A stretch of 64,000 nucleotides of DNA from Kineosporia babensis (GCF_021129305.1 NZ_JAJOMB010000015.1:175158-239157), one strand, 5' to 3'; shown: positions 38,899-46,872, counted from the stretch's first letter. A program made the numbers and translations. Notes: a model not told the origin generated them from the letters alone.

Positions 38899-41355
38899 AT
38901 GCCCGCACTCCTGCAACCCCTGAAGCGGCTGCGCAAACGTCATACGGTCCTGACCGCAGGGCTGGCCGCGGCCGGTGCCGCCGTGCTGATCGGCAGCCAG
39001 ATGCTGCCCTCCAGCGCCGCCAACCCCGTCGCCGGATCCACGTATGAGCTGGTCAACGCCAAGAGCTCGATGTGCGTGGATGTGCCCGGGGCATCCCGGA
39101 CCAACGGCGCGCAGCTTCAGCAGTGGGGGTGCAGCAAGGACAGCTGGCAGCAGTTCAAGCTGGTTGATCGCGGCTCCGGTCAGTACTGGCTGCAGAACGC
39201 CAACAGCGGCCAGTGCGTCGACGTGCCGGGCGGGGCCAAGACCGCGAACCTGCGGCTTCAGCAGTGGGGGTGTGCTCCCGGGCAGACCAACCAGCTGTGG
39301 ACCACGAAGACCAGCGGCGATGGACATCAGCTCCTCAGCGTTGCTTCCGGACTCTGCATCAGCGTCAAGGACGGCTCGATGTCCTCCGGCGGCGCGGTGG
39401 TCCAGGACACCTGCACCACGAACAACCGCATGCAGTGGAAGCTGAACCCGGCCTCGGGCGGCGGCAGCACGCCGAACCCGGGCACCACCACCTCGGCACC
39501 TTCGACAGGCGGTTCGGCGACCGTGGCCAAGGACGGCACCGGCAAGTACAAGACCGTGCAGGCCGCGATCGATGCGGTGGGCAGCGGCAACAAGAGCCGG
39601 GTCACCATCACGATCAAGCCGGGCACCTACCGCGAGATCGTCACCGTGCCCAAGGACAAGCCGTTCATCTCGCTGGCCGGGACCGGCGCGTCGGCCAAGG
39701 ACGTGCTGATCGTCAACAACCGCCACGCCGGCGCGTACGGCACCAGCGGCAGCGCCAGCATGTTCGTCAACGGCGCCGACTTCACCGCCTCGAACCTGAC
39801 CGTCTCCAACGACTTCGACGAGACCTCGACCGCCGACGGGCACCAGGCCGTCGCGCTGAACGTCGGGGGCGACCGCGCCGCGTTCAGCAACGTCCGGGTG
39901 CTCGGCGACCAGGACACTCTGCTGATCAACGCGGGCCGTTCGTACTTCACCAAGTCCTACGTCGAGGGCACCGTCGACTTCATCTTCGGCGGCGGCACGG
40001 CCGTGTTCGACTCCTCGGACATCTACGAGAAGCGTTCCACCGGAGGCCCGCTCACCGCTGCGAAGACGGACGCCGGGACCAAGTACGGCTTCCTGATCCA
40101 CAAGTCGAACATCACCGGCGCGAAGAACAACACCACCACCTTGGGACGTCCGTGGGGCCCGGCCGGTCAGGTCCTGGTTCGTGAGTCGAACCTTTCGGCG
40201 ACCGTCAAGACCTCTCAGCCCTGGACCGACATGTCCAGCAACTCCTGGAAGAACGCCCGCTTCCACGAGTACAAGAACACCGGCGCGGGCGCTGGTACCG
40301 GCAGCAATCGTCCGCAGTTGAGCGACTCGCAGGCCGCCGAGTACACCCCGCAGAAGTACCTGGCCGGCTCCGACAACTGGAAGCCCGTGGGCGCAACGGT
40401 TCCCACCGCTTCGGCGACCTCCGCGACCGGGGCGAGCACAACGTCCTCTGCTGGACGTACTTGGTCGGACAAGGCCGACGGGTTCGCCTCGACCGACGGC
40501 GGCACCACCGGTGGCGCAGCAGGTCAGACCGTGACCGTGAGCACGTACGCCGATCTGGTGAAGTACGGCACCGCCGCCGAGCCCTACGTGGTCAAGGTCG
40601 CCGGCACGATCAAGGTGCCGAACTACGGCTACGAGATCCCGATCACCTCGAACAAGACCCTGCTCGGGGTCGGCACCAAGGGAAAGATCCTGAACGGCGG
40701 GATCATCCTCAAGGCCGGCGTGAAGAACGTGATCATCCGCAACCTCACCATCGGCGAGACCGAGATGGCCGAGGACGACCCGGACGACAAGGAGTTCGAC
40801 TACGACGGCATCCAGATGGACACCGCGAACCACATCTGGATCGACCACAACGACATCACGAAGGTCAACGACGGCACGATCGACAGCCGTAAGGACACCA
40901 CCAACCTGACCGTGTCGTGGAACAAGATGGGCGGCCACAACAAGAACTTCGGCATCGGCTGGACCGAGAACGTCACCGCGAAGATCACGGCCCACCACAA
41001 CTGGATGTTCGACGTGAACCAGCGCAACCCCAGCGTGGACAACGTGAAGTACGCCCACCTCTACAACAACTACCTGCAGAACGTGAAGTCCTACGGCAAC
41101 AACGCCCGGGGCAAGACCAAGATGGTGGTGGAGAACAGCTACTTCGAGAAGGTGAAGGACCCGTACTTCGCCGGTGACTCGACCGCGGCGGTCAGCCAGA
41201 GCGGCAGCGTGTGCGTCAGCTGCACGGGCAAGAAGCAGACCGTGGGCACCACGTTCAAGCCCGCGGACTTCTACGCCTACACGCTGGACGCCGCGAAGGA
41301 CGTTCCGGCGCTGGTGAAGACGTACGCCGGGCCGCAGGCGAACATCGGCAACTAG
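38899..41355 (+). CDS. Secreted pectinesterase-pectate lyase with ricin-type lectin domain
   Basis: An 818-residue secreted enzyme. A basic signal peptide (about 1-41) precedes a ricin-B/CBM13 domain (45-190) with repeated QQWGC motifs, then a Thr/Ser linker. Family CE8 pectin methylesterase spans ~212-495, with GHQAVAL, LGDQDTLL, YVEGTVDFIFGGG and LGRPWGP intact. After a second linker comes family PL1 pectate lyase (545-800) with HIWIDHNDI and VNQRNP. In the usual PL1 VxxRxPxxR motif the second Arg is Asp here. One chain thus demethylates pectin and cleaves the product. It is divergent from the sigma fusion, its likely regulator. Confidence 0.95.
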   Translation: MPALLQPLKRLRKRHTVLTAGLAAAGAAVLIGSQMLPSSAANPVAGSTYELVNAKSSMCVDVPGASRTNGAQLQQWGCSKDSWQQFKLVDRGSGQYWLQNANSGQCVDVPGGAKTANLRLQQWGCAPGQTNQLWTTKTSGDGHQLLSVASGLCISVKDGSMSSGGAVVQDTCTTNNRMQWKLNPASGGGSTPNPGTTTSAPSTGGSATVAKDGTGKYKTVQAAIDAVGSGNKSRVTITIKPGTYREIVTVPKDKPFISLAGTGASAKDVLIVNNRHAGAYGTSGSASMFVNGADFTASNLTVSNDFDETSTADGHQAVALNVGGDRAAFSNVRVLGDQDTLLINAGRSYFTKSYVEGTVDFIFGGGTAVFDSSDIYEKRSTGGPLTAAKTDAGTKYGFLIHKSNITGAKNNTTTLGRPWGPAGQVLVRESNLSATVKTSQPWTDMSSNSWKNARFHEYKNTGAGAGTGSNRPQLSDSQAAEYTPQKYLAGSDNWKPVGATVPTASATSATGASTTSSAGRTWSDKADGFASTDGGTTGGAAGQTVTVSTYADLVKYGTAAEPYVVKVAGTIKVPNYGYEIPITSNKTLLGVGTKGKILNGGIILKAGVKNVIIRNLTIGETEMAEDDPDDKEFDYDGIQMDTANHIWIDHNDITKVNDGTIDSRKDTTNLTVSWNKMGGHNKNFGIGWTENVTAKITAHHNWMFDVNQRNPSVDNVKYAHLYNNYLQNVKSYGNNARGKTKMVVENSYFEKVKDPYFAGDSTAAVSQSGSVCVSCTGKKQTVGTTFKPADFYAYTLDAAKDVPALVKTYAGPQANIGN

Positions 41356-41368
41356 GGCTCCACCTAGG

Positions 41369-41401
41369 CGCGGCCGGGAGCAGGATCTGTTCCCGGCCGC
41401 G
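41369..41401. terminator. Terminator hairpin after the pectinase gene
   Basis: A perfect 11-bp stem (CGCGGCCGGGA / TCCCGGCCGCG) with an 11-base loop lies between two convergent stop codons. Confidence 0.85.
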
Positions 41402-41411
41402 TTCACGGTTC

Positions 41412-42323
41412 TCAGATGACCCAGGTTCCGTTGCCGGCGTCGGAGTTCTTGAACGCCGAGACCTGGTTGAGGTCGGTCTTCTTGTAGTCGGAGGACGGGG
41501 CCCGGTGCACCTCGATGGTGCCGGCGGTGTTCTGCGTCTTGACGAAGTACAGATCACCGTTCTTGACCGTCCAGGTGCCGTTGCCGGCGTCGGCGGCGCT
41601 GAAGGCGGTGACCGTCTGGAGGGTGAAGGTCCGGAAGGCGGAGGCGCCGCTGGCCCGGTGCAGTTCGATCTTGCTCCCGATGGTGTCGGTCTTGATGAAG
41701 TAAAGATCCCCCTTGTCCAGAACCCAGGTGCCAAGAGGCCCGTCGGAGACCGGGAAGGCCGTGGGGTAGTGGTAACCCACCTTGAAGTTGTCCGAGGCAT
41801 TGGCCTGGTGCACTTCGACGGTGCCGGCGGTGTTGCGAGTCTTGATGAACCAGAGGTTGCCGCCCTGGATGCGCCAGACCCCGTTCCCGGCGTCGGCGTT
41901 CTTGAACAAAGAGGCCTGGTTCACGTCGGTACGCATGTAGTTTCCGGCCGGCGCGCGGTGCACCTCGATCGTGCCGGCCGTGTTCCTGGTCTTGATGTAG
42001 TACAGGTTCCCGGCGTCGATGGTCCAGGTGCCGTCCCCGGCGGCGGCATTCTTGAAAACCGAACCAGAGTTGAGGTTGATGGTTCGGTAGTTGCTGCCGG
42101 GTGCCCGGTGAACCTCGATGGTGCCAGCGGTGTTCTGGGTCTTGATGAAGTACAGATCGGCGGGAGTGGCTGAGGCTGCCGCGGGAACCCTGGCGGCGGG
42201 GGCCGAAGCAGTAGCGGACGACGCGCTACCGACAGCTAGTCCCGCCGCGGTTGCGCTGGCTGCCCCGAGGCGAAAGGCCGAACGCCTGGAAAGCTGGGGT
42301 CCTTTGAAATCGTTGAAAGACAT
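41412..42323 (-). CDS. Tat-exported five-repeat propeller-like protein
   Basis: A 303-residue protein. The N-terminus has a twin-arginine signal (LSRRSAFRLGAASATAAGLA). The mature part is five ~50-residue repeats, each starting (D/N)LYFIKTxNTAGTIEVHRA and ending GxGTWxI. Related repeats in other actinomycetes (VFIKT...VEVHIASG) belong to FG-GAP-like propellers and usually carry DxDxDG calcium loops; none is visible here. Repeats 1, 2 and 5 are most alike; repeat 3 diverges. ATG 42323 follows GGGAGAG; upstream codons in the frame are not needed. Function unknown; surface binding is a guess. Confidence 0.8.
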   Translation of the reverse strand: MSFNDFKGPQLSRRSAFRLGAASATAAGLAVGSASSATASAPAARVPAAASATPADLYFIKTQNTAGTIEVHRAPGSNYRTINLNSGSVFKNAAAGDGTWTIDAGNLYYIKTRNTAGTIEVHRAPAGNYMRTDVNQASLFKNADAGNGVWRIQGGNLWFIKTRNTAGTVEVHQANASDNFKVGYHYPTAFPVSDGPLGTWVLDKGDLYFIKTDTIGSKIELHRASGASAFRTFTLQTVTAFSAADAGNGTWTVKNGDLYFVKTQNTAGTIEVHRAPSSDYKKTDLNQVSAFKNSDAGNGTWVI

Positions 42324-42490
42324 GTTCTCTCCCGGAAGAGTCCGACGACGGCTGGCTGCTGGAGCGAACCAGCGCCTCGCGGGTAGGTCCCGGAAACCCT
42401 CAGATGACGGGAGCCTTGACAGCCGGCCGGGCTCCTCACGCGGCATCGGTCGGTACTGGTCGATGCCGGTCCGAAACGGCAAAAGACGAA

Positions 42491-42516
42491 AGCTCCGGAA
42501 GGATTCTTCCGGAGCT
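42491..42516 (-). terminator. Terminator of the first tRNA cluster
   Basis: A perfect 11-bp stem (AGCTCCGGAAG / CTTCCGGAGCT) with a 4-base loop, followed on the minus strand by TTTCGTCTTTTG, sits directly after tRNA-Val. Confidence 0.9.
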
Positions 42517-42531
42517 GATCCATCAAGGAGA

Positions 42532-42606
42532 TGGTGGGCGATACTGGGATTGAACCAGTGACCTCTTCCGTGTCAAGGAAGCGCTCTCCCACTGAGCTAA
42601 TCGCCC
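42532..42606 (-). tRNA. tRNA-Val (GAC), CCA encoded
   Basis: Cloverleaf with 7-bp acceptor GGGCGAT/ATCGCCC, anticodon loop TTGACAC (anticodon GAC), T-loop GGTTCAATCCC and encoded CCA at the 3' end. Last gene of the minus-strand Gly-Cys-Val cluster. Confidence 0.95.
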
Positions 42607-42622
42607 TCAAGCACCTGAGTGC

Positions 42623-42696
42623 TGGAGGTGGAGACGGGATTTGAACCCGTGTACACGGATTTGCAGTCCGTTGCCTCGCCTCTCGGCCACTCCACC
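42623..42696 (-). tRNA. tRNA-Cys (GCA), CCA encoded
   Basis: Acceptor GGTGGAG/CTCCACC, anticodon loop CTGCAAA (GCA), discriminator U and encoded CCA. It lies between tRNA-Gly and tRNA-Val. Confidence 0.95.
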
Positions 42697-42736
42697 AGGT
42701 GTGCTGCCTAAGTACCGTGAGGCTTGCTTACTGTCG

Positions 42737-42809
42737 AGCGGACGACGAGATTCGAACTCGCGACCCTCACCTTGGCAAGGTGATGCTCTACCAACTGAGC
42801 CACGTCCGC
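42737..42809 (-). tRNA. tRNA-Gly (GCC)
   Basis: Acceptor GCGGACG with its complement, anticodon loop TTGCCAA (GCC), discriminator U, no encoded CCA. First of the cluster, with a promoter-like segment upstream at 42854-42898. Confidence 0.95.
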
Positions 42810-42853
42810 CTGCCCCGGTCGTTCGGCCCGGCCTTGCGGCCCTGCCTCCCGTT

Positions 42854-42898
42854 CGGTGCCCCATAAACTTAGCAGACCTTGAGGGCGGTCCTGACCAC
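42854..42898 (-). promoter_or_regulatory. Promoter-like segment of the first tRNA-Gly
   Basis: This 45-base segment is 32/45 identical, without gaps, to 43900-43944 upstream of the next tRNA-Gly. On the minus strand it holds TGCTAAGTT (-10-like TAAGTT) before GGCACCG. The shared segment supports segmental duplication. Confidence 0.55.
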
Positions 42899-42915
42899 CC
42901 TCAAGGTCAGCCGGC

Positions 42916-43599
42916 TCACCTTTGCCGGAATGCCCAGCGCACGCCCACGCAGGCACAACTGCCGCCGAAGGACATCGCCGCCAGGGCGGGCAGCAGGAAC
43001 CACACTGGGTTGCCGGTGAGGTCCTCGAAGAAGCCGATCGAGAAGACTGCCCCGGTCACCAGGGCGCCGATCGCCAGGGCCACGCTGGCCGCGGTGACGT
43101 CGTCGGCGGCCCGGCCGGCGGCCCGCAGCCGCCACAGCACGAGGGCCAGGACGGTCAGGGTCACCACGGCCGCCACCAGCCCGACGACGGATCCGGCCAG
43201 GCCCAGCCCGACGTAGACCGTCACCAGGTCGGAGGCGATGGTCGCGTTGCCGTTGTTCAGGAACGACCAGAGCGGGGCCAGGGCCAGGGGTGCGAAGCCG
43301 AGCCCGATCAGGGCGGCGGACGCCCGGGTGGAGACGCCGCTGTCGATCACCTCGTGGTCGTGCAGCTGGCGCAGCAGCACCGGAAGCAGGACCAGGGCCG
43401 GGACGACGAGCAGCGCCAGCAGGGCGGGCTGGTTGCCGTCGGTGTCGAGGTCGGTGGTGAGCAGGTACATGCTGGCGCTGCCGGAGCCACCGACGACCGC
43501 GGTGGCGAGCGCGGCGAGGGTCAGGCGCAGCGGCTTGCGCCAGAACGGCTGCCGGGTATCGCTTCTGGCGCTTTCCGGGCTTGATGTGGTGCTGGTCAT
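42916..43599 (-). CDS. tRNA-flanked membrane protein A
   Basis: A 227-residue protein with about six helices and no family I recognise. The N-terminal pattern LAALATAVVGGSGSASMYLL ... DGNQPALLALLVVPALVLLP and the C-terminal GGSCACVGVRWAFRQ align with protein B (43966-44631), so the two are diverged paralogues. It lies between tRNA-Gly genes. TAGGTT, then a TGAGC-N4-GCTCA dyad, precede its ATG. No catalytic motif is visible. Confidence 0.75.
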   Translation of the reverse strand: MTSTTSSPESARSDTRQPFWRKPLRLTLAALATAVVGGSGSASMYLLTTDLDTDGNQPALLALLVVPALVLLPVLLRQLHDHEVIDSGVSTRASAALIGLGFAPLALAPLWSFLNNGNATIASDLVTVYVGLGLAGSVVGLVAAVVTLTVLALVLWRLRAAGRAADDVTAASVALAIGALVTGAVFSIGFFEDLTGNPVWFLLPALAAMSFGGSCACVGVRWAFRQR

Positions 43600-43618
43600 G
43601 GTGCTGTCCCTCCCCAGG

Positions 43619-43632
43619 TGAGCATGCGCTCA
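43619..43632 (-). promoter_or_regulatory. Dyad upstream of membrane protein A
   Basis: TGAGC-N4-GCTCA begins 20 bases before the start and about 6 bases after a TAGGTT -10-like box, so it would fall near +1. The same dyad is upstream of paralogue B. Confidence 0.6.
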
Positions 43633-43729
43633 AGGGGGAACCTAGGGCATTGCTGATCGGCGACTCAAGAAGTGGTGACTCTCCCGATAGCGCTCGGTTC
43701 GATCCGGCCGAGACCAGACAAAACAAGAA

Positions 43730-43749
43730 AGCCGCCCCGAAGGGCGGCT
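43730..43749 (-). terminator. Rho-independent terminator after the middle tRNA-Gly
   Basis: AGCCGCCC-ttcg-GGGCGGCT on the minus strand has an 8-bp stem with a UUCG loop, followed by TTTCTTGTTTTG. This is a canonical intrinsic terminator. Confidence 0.92.
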
Positions 43750-43776
43750 AGCTGCATGACAAGAACTACTGAACTG

Positions 43777-43849
43777 AGCGGACGACGAGATTCGAACTCG
43801 CGACCCTCACCTTGGCAAGGTGATGCTCTACCAACTGAGCCACGTCCGC
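43777..43849 (-). tRNA. tRNA-Gly (GCC), second copy
   Basis: Identical in sequence to the copy at 42737-42809 across the visible 73 bases, with its own promoter-like segment and intrinsic terminator. Confidence 0.95.
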
Positions 43850-43899
43850 ATGCGCCACAAGCAAGGAAGACCAAGTAGTTCGGGCCAGGCCCTCCCTCG

Positions 43900-43944
43900 C
43901 GGTGCACCACTAATCTAGCAAACTCTGAGAGGACTTCTGACCAC
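43900..43944 (-). promoter_or_regulatory. Promoter-like segment of the middle tRNA-Gly
   Basis: Gapless 32/45 match to 42854-42898. The minus strand shows TGCTAGATT (-10-like TAGATT) before GTGCACCG. Confidence 0.55.
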
Positions 43945-43965
43945 CCTGCTGATCGACGTGCTCGC

Positions 43966-44631
43966 TCACACCCGGCGGTAGCTCAGCGACCAGCGCACCG
44001 CGATCGCGGCGCAGGCCCCGGCCAGCAGCGTGGACAGCCCGGTGATCAGGAGGAGCTCGTTGGGGCTGTAACCAGGCAGGGCCCGCACCAGCAGCAACGT
44101 GTACCCGGCGGTGACGACCATGGCGAGCAGGGTGGCCAGCACCTGCACGTTGCGGGTGCCGATCCGGCGCCCGGCCGATCGCATCCCGAGCACCGCCCCG
44201 GCCAGCACCACCAGGCAGATCGCGGCCGGCACCAGGGCCAGGAACGAGCCGATGATCATCAGCAGCATCAGGATCCCGATGTTGTGCATGGTGAAGCCGC
44301 CCTCGGCCAGTCGCAGCTCCGACCAGACCTGACTGATCAGGGCCACCGCGGCCCCGGCCAGGGCGACCATCGCGAACTGCCGGTTGGAGGGGGTGCGCAA
44401 CTGCCGGCTGTGCGCGGCCACCAGCCACCACAGCACCGTGACCAGGACCAGCAGCGCGGGCACGACCCCGAAGGCCGACCGCACCGGGTTGCCGTCGTTC
44501 TCTCCCATGGCGATGAACATGCACGCCGTGGTGGTGCCACCGGAGAAGGCGGTCATCGCGGTGGCGATCGCCAGCCGGAGCACGAAGTGCTGCGACAGGC
44601 TGGTGGTCAGTTGCGGTGCGGTGGTGCTCAC
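43966..44631 (-). CDS. tRNA-flanked membrane protein B
   Basis: A 221-residue, six-helix protein paralogous to protein A: RLAIATAMTAFSGGTTTACM, DGNPVRSAFGVVPALLVLV and the ending LLAGACAAIAVRWSLSYRR line up with the same regions. GTG 44631 follows AAGGA. TAACTT and the shared TGAGC-N4-GCTCA dyad lie upstream. It is followed by the middle tRNA-Gly, as A is followed by the first cluster, so gene and tRNA seem to have been duplicated as a unit. Function unknown. Confidence 0.75.
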   Translation of the reverse strand: MSTTAPQLTTSLSQHFVLRLAIATAMTAFSGGTTTACMFIAMGENDGNPVRSAFGVVPALLVLVTVLWWLVAAHSRQLRTPSNRQFAMVALAGAAVALISQVWSELRLAEGGFTMHNIGILMLLMIIGSFLALVPAAICLVVLAGAVLGMRSAGRRIGTRNVQVLATLLAMVVTAGYTLLLVRALPGYSPNELLLITGLSTLLAGACAAIAVRWSLSYRRV

Positions 44632-44647
44632 ATCACGTCCTTCATCT

Positions 44648-44661
44648 TGAGCAGTCGCTCA
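44648..44661 (-). promoter_or_regulatory. Dyad upstream of membrane protein B
   Basis: TGAGC-N4-GCTCA begins 17 bases before the GTG start and just after a TAACTT -10-like box. The arms are identical to those upstream of A, but the spacer differs. Confidence 0.6.
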
Positions 44662-44712
44662 GGAAGAAGTTAGTGCACCCGGCGGGTAACCGGAAAAGGT
44701 CCGGACATGAGA

Positions 44713-44747
44713 AGAGCCAGGTCAGACGCGAAGTCTGACCTGGCTCT
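44713..44747 (-). terminator. Terminator of the second tRNA cluster
   Basis: A perfect 15-bp stem (AGAGCCAGGTCAGAC and complement) with a 5-base loop lies just after tRNA-Val, followed on the minus strand by TTCTC. Confidence 0.92.
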
Positions 44748-44750
44748 GTC

Positions 44751-44825
44751 TGGTGGGCGATACTGGGATTGAACCAGTGACCTCTTCCGTGTCAAGGAAG
44801 CGCTCTCCCACTGAGCTAATCGCCC
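44751..44825 (-). tRNA. tRNA-Val (GAC), second copy, CCA encoded
   Basis: Same sequence as 42532-42606, anticodon GAC, encoded CCA. Confidence 0.95.
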
Positions 44826-44842
44826 TCAAAGCACCGGAGTGC

Positions 44843-44916
44843 TGGAGGTGGAGACGGGATTTGAACCCGTGTAGACGGATTTGCAGTCCGTTGCCTCGCC
44901 TCTCGGCCACTCCACC
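44843..44916 (-). tRNA. tRNA-Cys (GCA), second copy, CCA encoded
   Basis: Nearly identical to 42623-42696. One difference lies in the variable region (GTGTAGACGG against GTGTACACGG on the plus strand). Anticodon GCA. Confidence 0.95.
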
Positions 44917-44973
44917 ATGGAACTGCTTCGTGCCATGGAACTGCGTTAGTACCGGAGGGATGTACCACTACCG

Positions 44974-45046
44974 AGCGGACGACGAGATTCGAACTCGCGA
45001 CCCTCACCTTGGCAAGGTGATGCTCTACCAACTGAGCCACGTCCGC
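44974..45046 (-). tRNA. tRNA-Gly (GCC), third copy
   Basis: Same 73-base sequence as the other two tRNA-Gly genes. It opens the second Gly-Cys-Val cluster. On the minus strand TTACCTTACT lies about 50 bases upstream as a possible -10. Confidence 0.95.
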
Positions 45047-45486
45047 ATGCGCCGGGCAACTCGGTCCGGCCGGAGCCGCCCCTGTCGTTCGGTGCCTGAG
45101 TAAGGTAACCGACCGCCCGCCGCGAAGTCCAACCGGATACGTCCGAGCCGTGAACATCCCGGCGCCCAGCGGATCGGCGGGTGAACTTCCGGCGAGATCT
45201 CTCCGGAGTACTACCAAAGCCGTAGGCGAGTGCCCGCAGAGTCATCCTCCAGGAGGCAGCCAGGCGCCTGGTCCGTTCCTACGATCGAGAACAGCAGAAA
45301 TCGTCGTCACCGGAGCGGTCCGACGGCCTCAACGGGGAGAGGCTGCCGGACCGCCGGCCGGGAAAACGGATCAGGCCAAGACGGATCAGCGTTCTTCGGG
45401 GCAGGGACCCCGGTGGAACCGATGGGACCGACAGAACTGGGAGGTGCGGGGTAGTGCAGGTGGTTCGGGCGGAGCGTAGGTGTGGA
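45047..45486. other. Intergenic stretch without a supported gene
   Basis: 440 bases between tRNA-Gly and the SsgB-like gene. It holds the probable tRNA promoter (45090-45110). A 109-codon open frame on the plus strand (45150-45479) has low-complexity Pro/Gly/Arg composition, no ribosome-binding site and no domain, so I do not call it. Confidence 0.5.
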
Positions 45487-45897
45487 TCAGGTCAGCAGCC
45501 GGGCCACGGCGGCGTCGAGGTCCAGGTAGAGGCTCTCCTCGCCGTCCGGCACCACGGCTGCGGTCCGGTCCAGGAAGGTGCGGACGTCGTCCGCCCCGGC
45601 CTCCAGCACGGCCTGACCGTCGGGCGAGGTCAGGCTGATCATCACCAGTTCACGGCCGGTGCCCCAGGAAGGCCAGACGTGAACGTCACCGTCGCCGATC
45701 GGCGTGGTGAGGCCGGTGCGCAGCAGGTCGCGGGCGAAGACCCACTCGACCTCCATGCCGTCACCGGAGAACACGGCCCGCACTGCGTACGGGTCGGACG
45801 CGCCGTACCGCAGGCTGACCGGCAGGGGCACGGCATCGGCGTCTGCGACCACAAGACGCAGCTGAACGGACGCCTCAACGTCTACTTGCGGCTGCAT
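45487..45897 (-). CDS. SsgA/SsgB-family sporulation and cell-division regulator
   Basis: A 136-residue protein with the single SsgA-like domain: LRYGASDPYAVRAVF, EVEWVFARDLLRTGL, GDGDVHVWPS and a C-terminal FLDRT...LDLDAAVARLL. SsgB recruits FtsZ to septum sites during sporulation in Streptomyces, and SsgA positions SsgB. The length and motif are closest to SsgB, but paralogues cannot be separated by eye. These proteins occur only in morphologically complex actinomycetes, which informs the host guess. ATG follows GGGAG; the gene is monocistronic. Confidence 0.88.
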   Translation of the reverse strand: MQPQVDVEASVQLRLVVADADAVPLPVSLRYGASDPYAVRAVFSGDGMEVEWVFARDLLRTGLTTPIGDGDVHVWPSWGTGRELVMISLTSPDGQAVLEAGADDVRTFLDRTAAVVPDGEESLYLDLDAAVARLLT

Positions 45898-46125
45898 CGA
45901 TCTCCCTCATCTTCGCCCCGGGGGTTACGCGGAACTCTAAGTAGCGCGTCACCGTTTCGGGGGGCACACAGGTGGCTTACAGCGGCATCTTTCCCTGCCG
46001 GGCCTCAACTGAAACCAGCCAACCGGGTGGTGATCTCAATAAGTGTTCGCCGATCTTGATACCACAGGGGGTTTTGGTGACCCTCCGCAGTCAAAGCTTC
46101 GATCTCAGTCAAGGGAGCAAGAGTC

Positions 46126-46632
46126 GTGAGACCTCCGGGTGACGCATCGCTGAAGGCCAGTGACGAAGCTGCCGAAGTCCGACATGACCAGCGAGAAGAG
46201 GACGAGGTAGAGCTCGATCCACGGGTCTGGGTGGGTCGTTTCAAGGCCTGGCGGGCATCGCTGCGCCGCAGGCCCTCCACTAACCGTATGTATCGCCTAG
46301 GAGTTGGCTTCCTCGGCGGCCTGATTGTTGTCGTCGGACTGGTCCTGGTGCCCTTGCCCGGACCGGGCTGGGTGATCGTTTTCGTCGGATTGGCGGTCCT
46401 TGCCACCGAATTCACCTGGGCTGCCCGATTGGAGCAATTCGCCCGGAAACAGGTTTCGGCCTGGACGAAGTGGGTCATGGCCCAGCCGATCTACGTCCGC
46501 GGCCTGGTCGCCGCCGGCACCGCCGCGCTCGTCGTCGGCTTCTTCTGGATCGCCTTCCTGATCATCGGAGTCCCCGGCTGGTTCCCGGCCGAGTGGATCC
46601 CGGGGTGGACCGGGCTGAAGTCCAACGGGTGA
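46126..46632 (+). CDS. TIGR02611-type small membrane protein
   Basis: A 168-residue protein with an acidic N-terminal 50 residues, then two membrane-helix pairs. The PLPGPGW motif with the following helix (IVFVGLAVLATEFTWA) is the signature of TIGR02611/PGPGW proteins, whose function is unknown. GTG follows GGGAG. A tRNA-Val gene starts 130 bases downstream. Confidence 0.85.
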   Translation: MRPPGDASLKASDEAAEVRHDQREEDEVELDPRVWVGRFKAWRASLRRRPSTNRMYRLGVGFLGGLIVVVGLVLVPLPGPGWVIVFVGLAVLATEFTWAARLEQFARKQVSAWTKWVMAQPIYVRGLVAAGTAALVVGFFWIAFLIIGVPGWFPAEWIPGWTGLKSNG

Positions 46633-46762
46633 TCAGGTGCCCCCTCGCACTCCGGACCGGCACTCGGAAGCCGGCCGGAGAGCCGATTGGGAGGTTCGGG
46701 GGAAAGTTCGGTACAGTTCTTCTCGTTCGGTCAGCCGCTCGCGGAGGAACCGGGCAAGATTC

Positions 46763-46834
46763 GGGCGATTAGCTCAGCGGTAGAGCACTGCCTTCACACG
46801 GCAGGGGTCACTGGTTCGAACCCAGTATCGCCCA
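46763..46834 (+). tRNA. tRNA-Val (CAC)
   Basis: Acceptor GGGCGAT/ATCGCCC, anticodon loop TTCACAC (CAC), T-loop GGTTCGAACCC, CCA not encoded. A different isoacceptor from the GAC genes. Confidence 0.95.
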
Positions 46835-46840
46835 CCCATC

Positions 46841-46872
46841 AAGTCCCAGGTCAGAACGTTGGCCTGGGACTT
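46841..46872 (+). terminator. Terminator of tRNA-Val (CAC)
   Basis: A perfect 10-bp stem AAGTCCCAGG / CCTGGGACTT, extendable by a G-U and a C-G pair, is followed by TCTCGT. Confidence 0.85.

Noticed and set aside
42532..45046. Integrated element at the tRNA genes
   Set aside because: No integrase, no att-like duplication of a tRNA 3' end with foreign cargo; the two genes are paralogues of each other and the tRNAs are complete.
45150..45479. 109-codon open frame between tRNA-Gly and the SsgB-like gene
   Set aside because: Pro/Gly/Gln-rich, no ribosome-binding site, no domain; better explained as GC-rich non-coding DNA holding a tRNA promoter.
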